Notes: generated by a model not told the origin, from the sequence alone. Counted from the stretch's first letter, positions 1 to 9,310 are shown. The stretch is DNA of 38,893 nucleotides from Acidobacterium sp. (GCA_003166955.1 PMUI01000018.1:1-38893); one strand, 5' to 3'. Made by a program: numbers and translations.

Positions 1-2716
1 TTGTCGAACTGGATGTGTCCGGAGTGTAAGTCACCGTCAGCGTATCGCTGCCCGTTGCCAGCGAGCCGGCTGGAATGTTGATCGTCGTCGTTCCGCTGGT
101 CAGCGTAGTCACCACCGAGGTGAACCCGCCTCCCGTTAGTACGACCGTTCCGGTGGGTGTCGGGTTACCGCTGCCTCCGTTGACTGCGACCGTCACAGAA
201 AGGCTCTGCGCGGCCGTGATGCTCGACGGGGAGGGTGTCACTGTCACTGTCGGCGACATCAGCTCCGTCATCACCGTCACCAAAGCCGACCCAGTCGCAC
301 TGTTGTAGATTGTGGAACTGGACGTGTCCGGAGTGTAGTCCGCAGTCAGCGTGTCGCTGCCTGTCGCCAGCGATCCGGCCGGGATGCTGATGACCGCGTT
401 GCCGCTGCTCAGGGTGGTCGCCGCGGAGGTGTAGCCCCCGCCAGTCAGCGTCACCGTTCCGGTGGGAGTCGGATAGCCGGTGCCGCCATTGACCGCGACT
501 GTCACCGAAAGCGTTTGCGCCGTCGTGACGCTCAATGCAGACGGCGTCACCGTGACCGACGGCGTGATCATGACGGGCGCCGTCGTGCTGGGTCCCCCAA
601 GAATCTCGATGGCGGCTCCGTAAAGGGCCGTTCCTGACGTTCCGTTGGCCATCAGGTAGTCCATTGACCGGGGACTGGTCGAGTTCGTGTAAAAGAAGAC
701 GAATGGATCGCCTGTACTCCAGCTGGATTGATCTGTCATCCCTGTCGCATAAATCGAATTGAACACGACTCCTGCCGATTGCCCCGTGCAGGTCGGTGGT
801 GTCACTCCTCCTGAAGTGCACATCCCGCTGGGAGGCCCGGTCCCCACATAGGAAGTGGCAATAATAACGCTGTTATATCCGGCATTAATCGTCGGCGTAA
901 TTACCGGGTCGCCCACGATGTTATCGTTCAGAATCGGGCCCTGCGTGCCGACGGCATGATTTACGGTCGTGCCCACGCATCCTGTTCCGGTTAAGTTATC
1001 GGCTCCAGCTATCGTGTAGATCTCAACGTGCGTCTGGTCTTTATCGGGAGTGTAACTGAAGATGCGATCACGGCCTGAGACGTTCGAGCCAAGGCACGCC
1101 GAGTATTGTTGCGGGTCTACCGTCGGGTCCGTGTAAGCAGTTCTCGCATAAGTAGTCCCGTAGTTATCCGTAAGATTCGTCATTCCCCATCCGGCACTGG
1201 GATTCGACGTGGAGAATACGATGGCATTGCCGTTCGAGGGCAATGGATTCCATCCCAGCACATTCCAGTTAATGAAATGCTGGTCGGTGACAACCTGGAT
1301 CCCGCTGGGCTGAGTTCCCGCCCCGCTCGACGCCTTGAATGCCTGAGACACAATGTTCCAGCCCAGCCCTGCCGTGTTATTCACGTCCTGCGCATTGGCG
1401 TATAGGGTGGGATTGATGACACCCGCCGACGCCTGCACCTCCACCATCGACATGAACTGATCGAAGTCGTTCTCCGCGATTTTCGCCGATGTATCATCGG
1501 GCATCGAAACGCCCGCCTGATTTCCGCTCTCCATAGCACCCGAAGCACAGATACCGAATGTGAAGACCATGTCACCGCTGGAGGTTGTGGTAATAGGCCC
1601 GGGATTAAGAATGCCCTGACCTCCACTGAAGCCGCTATCTCCATCCCCGCACGAAGCCGCGCCAATTCCACTCACCTCGTCATAGCTGAACTGGGCTACG
1701 TCGCCATCGACGATGGCATTGCTGAACGCAACCGTAATGACCGACGTTCCCGCCGCGGCTCCGCAGACGTACCTGACTTCGGTTGTCTCGGCATGACTAC
1801 TATCCGTCGTGGTCGCGCCCGCCGTCCATGTGTTCGATTGGTCATCGGTGATCGACGAAATCGTTGCCGAGTTGGGATGGCTGACGGTGAGTTTCATCAA
1901 ATTGCCGGGCAACGTCGGCGGCACAGTAATCTTGAAGGGACCCGTTAAAGTATCCGTGCCTGTCCCCAGCGCAACCGTGTCCTTCTCGTGAATCACACAG
2001 GGATGGGTCGCGTCGCAATCCGGCCAAACGTAGGTCCTCAGGTAGCTCGTCCGGAGCTCCACGCCCGCTGCGGACCATGCGCCCGATGCAATGGTCGCGG
2101 CGCACGAAAGGCTTCCCGCGGTCGCCGCCGTGTTGTCGCATGCTGCGCCCGCGGCGTCGTTGCTCGTTGACCCTGTGCTGGCCGCATTCCGTAAATTGCC
2201 AGTACCGGCAGTTGGAACACCCGCATTTCCCAGACTGGAAACCACCGCTACCAGCCAGTCGTTGGCGTCCCCTGTAGTGATAGCAATTCCAGGAGTCGTG
2301 CTGGTTCCGTTTGCAGTTCGAGTGACACCGATGGCAGTGACGCCGGAATACTCTTCAACACTCAGGTTGTAGTTTGTCTGACCTATAAAATTCGGTGTCA
2401 CCGCGGTCAGAGCGGAGCAGTCTCGACAGATAAGTATCGCGGAGCAGGAACCTCCGTTATTGCAGACCTCTGCGTAGGGGAAAAAGTAGGAACCTGTTGC
2501 GTTTCCCGCGACGTAGTTGATCGAGGTTGAGCTAGAGGTCCAGGTAAGGCCCACAATCACCAGATTCCCCGCTGTCGTTGGTCCGGTTAGCGTGCAGGCC
2601 GCACCCGTTGAAGCCGAAGTCTGGCTGCAAATGATGTTCGACGCGGAGACAAAAGTGATGGCACCCCACGCGGAAACCGAGCAAAGCAGGGTCAGAGCGA
2701 GAACCAGACGCTTCAA
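1..2716 (-). CDS. Secreted Ig-like repeat protein, 3' end beyond the window
   Basis: An open frame runs from a TTG at 2716 off the left edge (905 codons seen). TTG is the only usable start: an in-frame TGA lies nine codons upstream, and AGAGGAAA sits just before the TTG. Residues 1-18 (MKRLVLALTLLCSVSAWG) form a Sec signal peptide. A Cys-containing beta-rich region of about 700 residues follows. From about residue 710 come two ~90-residue repeats sharing SVTVAVNGG, PTPTGTV, IPAGSLATGSDTLT and YTPDTSSST; these match the Big_3/Ig-like repeat proteins common in Acidobacteria. It is probably cell-surface or secreted, adhesive or structural. Specific function is unknown, and more repeats are expected beyond the edge. 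Confidence 0.85.
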   Translation of the reverse strand, partial: MKRLVLALTLLCSVSAWGAITFVSASNIICSQTSASTGAACTLTGPTTAGNLVIVGLTWTSSSTSINYVAGNATGSYFFPYAEVCNNGGSCSAILICRDCSALTAVTPNFIGQTNYNLSVEEYSGVTAIGVTRTANGTSTTPGIAITTGDANDWLVAVVSSLGNAGVPTAGTGNLRNAASTGSTSNDAAGAACDNTAATAGSLSCAATIASGAWSAAGVELRTSYLRTYVWPDCDATHPCVIHEKDTVALGTGTDTLTGPFKITVPPTLPGNLMKLTVSHPNSATISSITDDQSNTWTAGATTTDSSHAETTEVRYVCGAAAGTSVITVAFSNAIVDGDVAQFSYDEVSGIGAASCGDGDSGFSGGQGILNPGPITTTSSGDMVFTFGICASGAMESGNQAGVSMPDDTSAKIAENDFDQFMSMVEVQASAGVINPTLYANAQDVNNTAGLGWNIVSQAFKASSGAGTQPSGIQVVTDQHFINWNVLGWNPLPSNGNAIVFSTSNPSAGWGMTNLTDNYGTTYARTAYTDPTVDPQQYSACLGSNVSGRDRIFSYTPDKDQTHVEIYTIAGADNLTGTGCVGTTVNHAVGTQGPILNDNIVGDPVITPTINAGYNSVIIATSYVGTGPPSGMCTSGGVTPPTCTGQSAGVVFNSIYATGMTDQSSWSTGDPFVFFYTNSTSPRSMDYLMANGTSGTALYGAAIEILGGPSTTAPVMITPSVTVTPSALSVTTAQTLSVTVAVNGGTGYPTPTGTVTLTGGGYTSAATTLSSGNAVISIPAGSLATGSDTLTADYTPDTSSSTIYNSATGSALVTVMTELMSPTVTVTPSPSSITAAQSLSVTVAVNGGSGNPTPTGTVVLTGGGFTSVVTTLTSGTTTINIPAGSLATGSDTLTVTYTPDTSSST

Positions 2717-2757
2717 CCTGAATTTCCTCTTTCTGCATCAACTGTTCGGAGCATTTA

Positions 2758-2786
2758 ATTGTAGTGTTCATCAGGTGAACTGCCAA
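2758..2786 (-). promoter_or_regulatory. Sigma-70-type promoter for the Ig-repeat protein
   Basis: On the minus strand TTGGCA (2786-2781), a 17-nt spacer and TACAAT (2763-2758) each differ from the consensus hexamers by one base. The predicted start near 2751 leaves a leader of about 35 nt that includes the ribosome-binding site. The rest of 2787-3006 shows no gene. Confidence 0.6.
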
Positions 2787-3006
2787 TTAAAAGAAAACTG
2801 TAACGGAAACGGGTAACCCCGCAAGCACCGCTTCTTATTACGTGGGAGTATTACCGTAAACTGGAAGTTTCGCCCTCAATCGTCGTTAACAGGCCGAAGC
2901 ACGTTTTCCAGGCAGGCAAACTCTGGAAACGCGGTTTAGCGATATTAGCCCGGTCGCCGCATCACTCCCCAAAACCGGGCAGCGGCAACACTCAACCCTG
3001 CACCGG

Positions 3007-3543
3007 TTAACTGATGGCCGGGTCGGTCGTGCTCGGCTTTCCGGTTTCGAGGTGACCGGCTATGTCCTGCTGGAAAGTGACAATCGGATTCAACGGTGAG
3101 GACGAAGTCATACCAGCACGCATGATTTGCGGCGGAAACTGAAGTTTCGAGCATTGCGCCGCTGGCGAGCTGATGGGTTGTCGTGACGCGGGTGTAGGCG
3201 TCCAGTACATTTACGGTGGCGGCCAGGGCGCCCGCATTGTTGGCGAACAAGGTCACTGAGTTAGTCGCGACGTTATAAGACACTCCGCTCTCGAGGTTGA
3301 TCGCCGTCAGCTCGAGTACTCCCCGCGATAATTGCGGTAGAAGCCGTTGGGGCCGTAGACCGAAAGATCATAGGCGGCCAGACCATCGGGCGCGAAGGTC
3401 CAGGTATCGGAGAGGGTGGCGTTGGGGCTGACCGTGTAATTGTGAGGCGCTTGCAATGGGTTCGCAGAGCGAACCTGGAAGACAGCTGTCTGAGCGCCGG
3501 TATTGGTAAACATTGAGGTAACGGTTTCGCCGGCGAGATTCCC
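3007..3543 (-). pseudogene. Phospholipase C C-terminal remnant (DUF756 repeats), two frameshifts
   Basis: Translation gives the tail of a phosphocholine-type phospholipase C: FTNTGAQTAVFQVRSA, LSDTWTF, AYDLSVYGPNGFYRNYRG, then after a frameshift near 3310 VSYNVATNSVTLFANNAGA and WYDFVLTVES. After a second frameshift near 3090 it ends QQDIAGHLETGKPSTTDPAI and stop. This order is that of the duplicated C-terminal domains (PF05506) of the family. The catalytic phosphoesterase part is absent, so this is a decayed 3' fragment. The family hydrolyses phosphatidylcholine or sphingomyelin outside the cell; no activity is expected here. Confidence 0.75.
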
Positions 3544-3711
3544 ACGGGTGATTGGGTAATGGGAAGTCTCTTCGAAGGAAAGTGCAGGCAGAGCTGGATC
3601 GCTAAAGCTGATCATTACTGCCCCAGGATAGATCATCAACAGCGGTGAGTGCGTCGCGATGATGAGCTGCAAATCGCCGTCCTCGGTAAGCTCGTGAATC
3701 AGCACGCGAGT
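3544..3711 (-). pseudogene. Tail of a small AAA/ABC-type ATPase
   Basis: In the frame that runs on into the phospholipase C fragment, residues read TRVLIHELTED, LQLIIATHSPLLMIYPGA and SFEETSHYPITR. IIATHSP is the H-loop region of SMC/OLD-like ATPases; the YPGA, Y/FEET and HY-x-TR features are typical C-termini of a family of ~240-residue AAA proteins. Walker A, the Q-loop and the signature are missing. It therefore looks like a truncated 3' end joined to another gene's remnant; the junction near 3544 is inferred from where similarity changes. Confidence 0.6.
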
Positions 3712-3739
3712 GCATTTGGCGGAGGCATCCGGCCTTCTG

Positions 3740-4117
3740 GTAAAGCCAGAGGCGGCTCGAAAGCAAGCCGACGCAGAATCGACGGAAGCAACATCGAATC
3801 TGGTATCCAATGGACCGACAGAGCCGGGAGTCAACGGTGGTCAATCCGGGTCAGCCGCGACCTCGACTTCAGAGCCGGCTGTACTTCGGCGCTTCCACGG
3901 CAGCATTTCACTCGATTCGACTCGGCTTGGCAGAGACGCCAGCCGAGTGGCGGACGAGGTCGTGGCGCACCTGTCTTCCCTTGTAGGCGCAGACGTGAAG
4001 ATCACTCTCGAGATCGAGGCTGACGTTCCGGGAGGCGTCCCGAAGAGGGTGGTTCGGATCGTGACGGAGAACTGTCGGACGCTCAAGTTCGAGGGGGCAG
4101 GATTTGAAAAGGAGTAG
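3740..4117 (+). pseudogene. C-terminal remnant resembling DUF499-type ATPases
   Basis: The last ~75 residues (RRFHGSISLDSTRLGRDAS, then EVVAHLSSLVGADVKITLEI, GGVPKRVVRIVTEN, RTLKFEGAGFEKE) match, from memory of the family, the conserved C-terminus of large DUF499/ATP-binding proteins found in defence and mobile islands. The preceding Pro/Ser/Gly-rich stretch fits the linker of such proteins. The ATPase core is not present upstream: opposite-strand remnants lie there instead. I read it as a 3' fragment stranded by deletion. A real short protein is possible but has no clear ribosome-binding site. Confidence 0.5.
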
Positions 4118-4440
4118 CCCCTGCCTTTGCTTCCCGGGTGGCGCAGGCGAAGATCAGTGCTCAGAGTTCACTTGCGTTGGCGCGATACCGACCGCGTCGA
4201 AATGACGCAACTTGGTAGAGTGCCACTGCCCAGATCCCACACGCTGGGCTCTATGGGCACCCAATTGGGGGTACATTTGGGGGTATTCTAAGTGGAGTAT
4301 ATTTCAAACGATTGCAAATACAACGTTTGCTGATGATTACGAATCCTGCTGCCCCAAAAAATTGGCACCCGGCAGCCACCGCCTCCCGCGCACCCGGCAT
4401 CTCGTGTAAACGTTGCTCAACTACCACCCAGGATTCCCGA
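4118..4440. other. Gene-free stretch with an att-like segment
   Basis: It contains TTGGGGGTA twice (4265-4273 and 4277-4285), resembling repeats seen near tyrosine-integrase attachment regions. At 4335-4345 is GATTACGAATC, the reverse complement of the anticodon-loop sequence of tRNA-Thr(CGT). Only that short piece resembles a tRNA; the other arms cannot be folded. It may be a leftover attachment site closing the remnant island at 3.0-4.1 kb. The assignment is speculative. Confidence 0.3.
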
Positions 4441-4551
4441 ATGTTCAAACTCGGCAAGCCCGAAACACCCTTCCAGTGGATCGCCCACCTCGAACTCGCC
4501 GTCGTTGCGCTGTTTCTTGTCTGGTGGATGCTCCGCGTCTACGTCCTCTAG
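4441..4551 (+). CDS. Small single-pass membrane protein, 36 residues
   Basis: The frame encodes MFKLGKPETPFQW, then a hydrophobic span (ELAVVALFLVWWMLRVYVL) reaching the C-terminus. An AGG lies about 8 nt before the ATG. The polar N-terminus followed by one membrane helix is typical of tiny bacterial membrane proteins. No family is recognised and there is no obvious operon partner: the next gene lies on the other strand, 19 nt away. Coding is plausible but unproven. Confidence 0.45.
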   Translation: MFKLGKPETPFQWIAHLELAVVALFLVWWMLRVYVL

Positions 4552-4570
4552 CTCGTCCCTTCGCTCCCCA

Positions 4571-5821
4571 TCACCGCTCGTTCAACAGAATCTCCACCCG
4601 CGTGTTCTTCGGGAACTGGATCTCGTGCCCCTTCGCAATCCAGCGGAAGTAGATCGACTTCGACAGCGCGAAATAAGCAAATCCCCGCCCCACCGCCGGG
4701 TTCGCCGCCGCCATGGCCGCCACCCGCGCCGCAAATCCAAATCCATTGCTGATCACCGCGCTGTTCGCTGGGTTAGCAGCATCGTCTCCATACGACGCCG
4801 CCGTCAACACGCCCAGCGCCATCGGCGCCAGATATTTCCCCGGCCCCGAACTCGACGCCGCCGTCCCCTCTTCGCTGATCTTCAGATTCTGCTGTGCCGC
4901 AGCCTCTGCCCCTGCCAGTTGCCCATGCACCGCCGACGCCGCTCCACCCTCCGTCTCGATACTCCTGAACGTGAACCGCAATCGCCCATTGCGAGCGAAC
5001 CACCGGCCCGGCTGCGCCAGCGTCACCAGGCCTTTCATCTCCGCCCCTTCGGGAAATAAAACCTGCTTCCCATCCGGCGTCAGCAGCGGAGCCGTCAGCA
5101 CCGCCGTCGCCGGCGCGCCGTGCTTGTCCCTGGCAGAATCCAGACCCACCGTCAGCCGCGCCTGCACCAGCCCCGTCGGCGTGTCCTTCACCTCGGCTCG
5201 CGGCAGCGGCGCCGGCTGCGGGCCCGGAATCTCCACCGGAGCCATCAGCTCCGCATCGTACTGCGTCCCCTTCCAGATTGTTGCCGGACTCCACGGCAGC
5301 TGCCCATACACCCACTTCACCACCCGATCCCCCAGGTTCGGATGGTGAATCGTGTCCAGCGCCTCGCGTTTGCGATCCTCGATCTGCGCCCGCACCTGCT
5401 GGCTCAGTGTCGAGTGCTTCTTGTTGGCGCTCATCTTCACTACCGCGGCGTCTCTCTGCACCACCGCCGTGTGCAACGTCACGGTGGTCCCGTCCGCCAG
5501 CCGCAGTGAATTGAACGTGACATCGGGAACCGGCGGCGGCACGAACTGCCCGTCCAGCACCTCCTTCACGCGGCTCTCCTGCGCGGGATGCGTGCCGACA
5601 ATCGTCCCCGACACCGGCGTATCCACCGCTAGCAACTTGTGATCCACGCTGTAGATGGGCGCAATCAGATGCCCCTCGATCCGCGTCCCCGCCCTCACGC
5701 GATACCGATGGTCCACCTGAACACGCAGCGGCACTCCTGCAGGAATGGTGGTTTGCGCGAGCATGGGCAGCGCCGCGAAATACAAGACGCACCCAGGAAA
5801 AACAGCCGCTGAAAAAACCAT
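4571..5821 (-). CDS. Secreted hypothetical protein
   Basis: About 416 residues from the ATG at 5821 (MVFSAAVFPGCVLYFAALP), giving a hydrophobic leader ending near MLAQ and then TTIPAGVPLRVQVDHRYRVR. The mature part is beta-rich, with statements such as GTRIEGHLIAPIYSVD and VDTPVSGTIVGTHP, a style seen in Acidobacteria secreted proteins and loosely in TrbI-like barrels. A GTG about 14 codons upstream is an alternative start, since GGAG lies very close to the ATG. It follows the YVTN gene by 52 nt on the same strand, so the two are probably co-transcribed. Function unknown. Confidence 0.7.
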   Translation of the reverse strand: MVFSAAVFPGCVLYFAALPMLAQTTIPAGVPLRVQVDHRYRVRAGTRIEGHLIAPIYSVDHKLLAVDTPVSGTIVGTHPAQESRVKEVLDGQFVPPPVPDVTFNSLRLADGTTVTLHTAVVQRDAAVVKMSANKKHSTLSQQVRAQIEDRKREALDTIHHPNLGDRVVKWVYGQLPWSPATIWKGTQYDAELMAPVEIPGPQPAPLPRAEVKDTPTGLVQARLTVGLDSARDKHGAPATAVLTAPLLTPDGKQVLFPEGAEMKGLVTLAQPGRWFARNGRLRFTFRSIETEGGAASAVHGQLAGAEAAAQQNLKISEEGTAASSSGPGKYLAPMALGVLTAASYGDDAANPANSAVISNGFGFAARVAAMAAANPAVGRGFAYFALSKSIYFRWIAKGHEIQFPKNTRVEILLNER

Positions 5822-5873
5822 CACTCCAGATTTAGACTGGCCCGGGAGCAAAACAGCCACTCGCCCCACTCGC

Positions 5874-6890
5874 TCACCGTCCCACCACCAAAACCTCAAA
5901 CGTCCCAGGCTTCGCTCTCGGCCGTCCCGTCGTCGCAGGCTCCAGCTCTGCCGTCGGCAAAAAGATCTCATGCCGCCCCACATCGACGCCCATCGTCCGC
6001 GCACCCGCAGCGGTCTGGACCGTCTGCACAACCTCGTAGCTACCCGACTTCTCAGCCACGACCGTCAGCGATCCATCCCGGCAGCTCGCAAACGCCTGCG
6101 CCCCATCGACCTTCGTCGCATCCACGCCCACGCCGATCGGCAGCGCCGCCAGCACTTTCCCGTCCTCCGCGCTCATCACGATCATCTTCTGTGGATTCCG
6201 GCACCCCACAAACAGCCGATGCGTCTTCGCATCGAGCGCCATCCCCACCGGATGTCCACCCGGAGCCACTGGCCATCGCGCCACCACCGTCCGCGTATGC
6301 AGGTCCACTACCGCAACCACGTCCTTGTCCTCAAGGTTGATGTAGACCTTCCCCTTCCCATCGCTCGCCAGAAACTCCGGCTTCCCGCCCAGATCAATCG
6401 GCGCATCCATCTTCCCGTTCGCCGGATCGATGTCCGGCTTGAACGTCATCAGCACTCCGCCATCGCCCGAAACCGCCAGCACCTCATTCATCGCCGCGTC
6501 GTAAATGATCCCGTCCGAATCCGGAACCGTCGGGATCGTCCCCAGCACCGCATAGGTCTTCAGATCGAAGACCACAATCGCGCCGCTCCCGCCGCCGTCC
6601 GTGATAAACCCGCGCCCCACCTTCGACACCACAGCCACGCCGTGCGAAACCTTCTGCCCCGGAATATCCCCCAGAACCTTCCCCGTCTCCTCATCGATCG
6701 CCTGCGTGTGCGTGGTCCGTGTCACGAAGATTCGGTGCGCCTCCGCATCCACGGTGACGTAATCCCACCCGCCATCCCCGCCCACGTGAAACGTCTTCGT
6801 CACTTGCCAGTTCGCCTGGCCAAACACCGGCGCCATCCCAGAGCAGAGCGCCAGAGCCCCAATCGCCAAAACCAAACGATTCGCCCGCAC
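5874..6890 (-). CDS. Secreted YVTN-type beta-propeller protein
   Basis: 338 residues from GTG 6890, chosen because GAGGAG precedes it by 7 nt. MRANRLVLAIGALALCSG is a signal peptide cleaved near VFGQA. The mature protein has repeating blades: GGWDYVTVDAEAHRIFVTR, HGVAVVSKVGRGFITDGG, SDGIIYDAAMNEVLAVSGDG, FLASDGKGKVYINLEDKD and VGMALDAKTHRLFVGCRN. These fit YVTN/NHL-like seven-bladed propellers. Such proteins are periplasmic or secreted binding scaffolds, and no catalytic motif is visible. It lies upstream of the secreted protein at 4571-5821 on the same strand. Confidence 0.8.
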   Translation of the reverse strand: MRANRLVLAIGALALCSGMAPVFGQANWQVTKTFHVGGDGGWDYVTVDAEAHRIFVTRTTHTQAIDEETGKVLGDIPGQKVSHGVAVVSKVGRGFITDGGGSGAIVVFDLKTYAVLGTIPTVPDSDGIIYDAAMNEVLAVSGDGGVLMTFKPDIDPANGKMDAPIDLGGKPEFLASDGKGKVYINLEDKDVVAVVDLHTRTVVARWPVAPGGHPVGMALDAKTHRLFVGCRNPQKMIVMSAEDGKVLAALPIGVGVDATKVDGAQAFASCRDGSLTVVAEKSGSYEVVQTVQTAAGARTMGVDVGRHEIFLPTAELEPATTGRPRAKPGTFEVLVVGR

Positions 6891-7124
6891 AAGAATTCTC
6901 CTCAGTAAATTGATTGAAAGAAACAAGCGCAAAAGCGCGCCCCGAAGGCAGCACCCTCCGGACGAGCTAACTCTATCCCCGCTCCCTGAATCCTTCCTGA
7001 AGACGGGAAATTGTGAAGATGGAAACCGTGTGATTTTCGCGGCAAGCGAATGAACGCAACCGAAGCCGCTACCAGCATCCTGGCAGATGCATCCTTCCAA
7101 CTACCACGCCCGGCGCAACCTTTT

Positions 7125-7166
7125 CTGAACGCCGAACGCTCGTCTGTCCCCTGTTCCCTGTTCTTA
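7125..7166. repeat. Heptanucleotide array containing a stop codon
   Basis: Six in-phase 7-bp units: CTGAACG, CCGAACG, CTCGTCT, GTCCCCT, GTTCCCT, GTTCTTA. The last unit holds the TAA of the minus-strand gene at 7164-7355. Confidence 0.65.
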
Positions 7167-7355
7167 GGCCCTCTGCCGATCATCCCCGCGCAGCACCAGC
7201 TCCAGATCCGACTCATGCGCCAGCTTCTTCGGCGGCAAGTGATTCCCATCCAGCTGAACCACGTACATGTCCTGCAGATAAGCGAGCTTCCTGGCCACCA
7301 CTCCGCTCGCCTGCCCACCTTTTACGCGAACCTTCTGCCCTTCTGTGAATGCCAT
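7164..7355 (-). CDS. Small KOW/SH3-like protein, 63 residues
   Basis: The product begins MAFTEGQKVRVKGGQASG and continues VVARKLAYLQDMYVVQLDG. This pattern (entry strand, V-x-V-G-G, then VVQLDG) resembles KOW or SH3-like beta-barrel small proteins that bind nucleic acid or protein. An in-frame ATG three codons upstream (7364) is an alternative start; neither has a strong ribosome-binding site. The C-terminus is charged (LRGDDRQRA). Its stop codon falls inside a heptanucleotide array. Function unknown. Confidence 0.6.
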   Translation of the reverse strand: MAFTEGQKVRVKGGQASGVVARKLAYLQDMYVVQLDGNHLPPKKLAHESDLELVLRGDDRQRA

Positions 7356-7669
7356 GCGGCCCATCTTGCACCGATTCCCAAAATGGAACAATGGCCAAAT
7401 GGGGACACCCTCCATCCCTCCAGCGTGTAGCCGTGTGCCATTACCAACCTGCCCCCGAAGTTCGATTACCACCGTCCCATAGTTTCTGCCGTAACCTCCG
7501 ACCCTACCGCCACTCGAAAAATTCGCTGCACCCTCCTTACTTCCCTGCCCCATCTACTGCGCGTGCTTCGGATACGCGCACAACGGCCGGCTCCTCCCCG
7601 ATATGCCTTCCCCAATCCCTGTGCGTCCCATCACATACCACCCGCCCCAACCCTCTGCGAAAATATCCA
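7356..7669. other. Divergent intergenic region before fhs
   Basis: It separates the minus-strand KOW-like gene from fhs. A perfect 7-bp stem with a 9-nt loop lies at 7558-7580 (TGCGCGT / ACGCGCA) in what would be the fhs leader. No convincing -35/-10 pair or riboswitch was recognised. Confidence 0.35.
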
Positions 7670-9310
7670 GTGACGCACACTATCGAAGCTCCAACCGCCA
7701 AACCGCCCCTCCTTCCCATCACCGCAATCGCCCGCAAGCTCGGCCTGCACGACGACGACTTCGATAAGCTCGGCCCGCACTTCGCCAAGCTCCATCTCGA
7801 TCTTCTCCGCGACCCCGCGCGCCCGCCCCGCGGCAAGCTCATCCTCGTTACCGCCACCACGCCCACGGCCTCGGGCGAAGGCAAAACCGTCACCTCCATC
7901 GGCCTCGTCCAAGGGCTCGAGCACCTCGGCAAAAAAGCCATCATCACCTCCCGCGAGCCCTCGCTCGGCCCCGTCTTCGGCATGAAAGGCGGCGCTGCCG
8001 GCGGCGGCCTCTCCCAAATCGAGCCCAGCCAGAAGGTCAACCTTCACTTCACCGGCGATTTTCACGCCATCACCTCGGCGCACAATCTCCTCGCGGCTCT
8101 CATCGACGCGCACCTCTTCCACGGCAACGACCTCCGTCTCGATCCCGTCCGCATCTCGTGGCCGCGCGCCATGGACATGAACGACCGAGCCCTGCGCCGC
8201 ATTACCGTCGACGTGGGTGGCAAGCACGATGGCGCCAATCGCAGCACCGGCTTCGTCATCACCGCCGCGTCTGAGATCATGGCCATCCTCGCCCTGGCCA
8301 AAGATCGCGCCGACCTCCGCCGCCGTCTCGCCGCCATCGTCATCGGCGCAACCCGCGACGGCAAGCCCGTCCGCGCCGCCGACCTTCACGCCACCGGCGC
8401 CATGATGGCTCTCCTCGCCGACGCTCTCCTCCCCAACCTCGTTCAGACCACCGAAGGTACGCCCGCGCTCGTGCATGCTGGCCCCTTTGGCAACATCGCG
8501 CACGGCACCAGCAGCATCATCGCCCAGCAAATCGGCCTCCGCCTCGCCGACTACGTCATCAACGAAGCCGGCTTCGCCGCCGATCTCGGCGCGGAAAAAT
8601 ACATCGACATCGTCATGGGCGTCTCCGGCACCAGCCCCTCCGCCGCCGTTCTCGTCACCACCGTGCAGAGCCTCCGCAACCAGGGCGAAGGCGTTCTCGA
8701 AAATGGTTTCCCCAACCTCGCCCGCCACGCGCAGAACCTCCAGCGCTTCGGCCTCCCCACCATCGTCGCCATCAACCGCTTCCCCCACGACACGCAGCAG
8801 GACCTCAACCAGGTCCGCGCCTTCTGCGATCGGCTCGGGATCCCCACCGCCCACACCGAGCCCTTCACCAAAGGCGGCGAAGGATCCGAAGCCCTGGCCC
8901 GCGCCGTCGTCGACCTCATTGACCGCAACCCCAACGCCGCCGCGCACCCCATCTACGCGCTCTCCGACACCTACGAAGAAAAGCTCAACAAAGTCGCAAC
9001 CGGTATCTACGGAGCCGACGGCGTCTCCCTGAGCGACACGGCCCGCAACAAACTCCGCCAGTTCGTCGACTGGGGCTACGACGGCCTGCCCATCTGCGTC
9101 GCTAAAACCCAGTACTCCTTCTCCGACAATCCGAAAAAGCTCGGCGCTCCCACCAACTGGACCCTCGCCATCAACGACGTCTCGCTCTCCGCCGGAGCCG
9201 GCTTTCTGGTCTGCATCGCTGGCAACATGATGCTCATGCCCGGCCTTCCCAAAACCTCCCTCGCCGAAGAAATCGACGTCGACGACCAGGGCGAAATCCT
9301 CGGCGTCTAA
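7670..9310 (+). CDS. fhs: Formate--tetrahydrofolate ligase
   Basis: 546 residues from GTG 7670, close to the usual ~555. It catalyses ATP-dependent formylation of tetrahydrofolate to 10-formyl-THF in cytosolic one-carbon metabolism. Diagnostic features: the nucleotide loop TPTASGEGKTV (residues 64-74), REPSLGPVFGMKGGAAGGG, FTGDFHAITSAHNLL, ITAASEIMAILALA, EAGFAADLGAEKY, PTIVAINRFPHDT and a C-terminal GNMMLMPGLPKTSLAEEID. No clear SD precedes the GTG, so the start is chosen by family alignment. It is apparently monocistronic: a heptamer array and a hairpin repeat follow directly after the stop. Confidence 0.95.
   Translation: MTHTIEAPTAKPPLLPITAIARKLGLHDDDFDKLGPHFAKLHLDLLRDPARPPRGKLILVTATTPTASGEGKTVTSIGLVQGLEHLGKKAIITSREPSLGPVFGMKGGAAGGGLSQIEPSQKVNLHFTGDFHAITSAHNLLAALIDAHLFHGNDLRLDPVRISWPRAMDMNDRALRRITVDVGGKHDGANRSTGFVITAASEIMAILALAKDRADLRRRLAAIVIGATRDGKPVRAADLHATGAMMALLADALLPNLVQTTEGTPALVHAGPFGNIAHGTSSIIAQQIGLRLADYVINEAGFAADLGAEKYIDIVMGVSGTSPSAAVLVTTVQSLRNQGEGVLENGFPNLARHAQNLQRFGLPTIVAINRFPHDTQQDLNQVRAFCDRLGIPTAHTEPFTKGGEGSEALARAVVDLIDRNPNAAAHPIYALSDTYEEKLNKVATGIYGADGVSLSDTARNKLRQFVDWGYDGLPICVAKTQYSFSDNPKKLGAPTNWTLAINDVSLSAGAGFLVCIAGNMMLMPGLPKTSLAEEIDVDDQGEILGV

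Noticed and set aside
165-821. An open minus-strand frame of 218 codons
   Set aside because: It is an out-of-frame shadow of the Ig-repeat gene, with Arg/His/Gly-rich composition; the real frame has repeats and a signal peptide.
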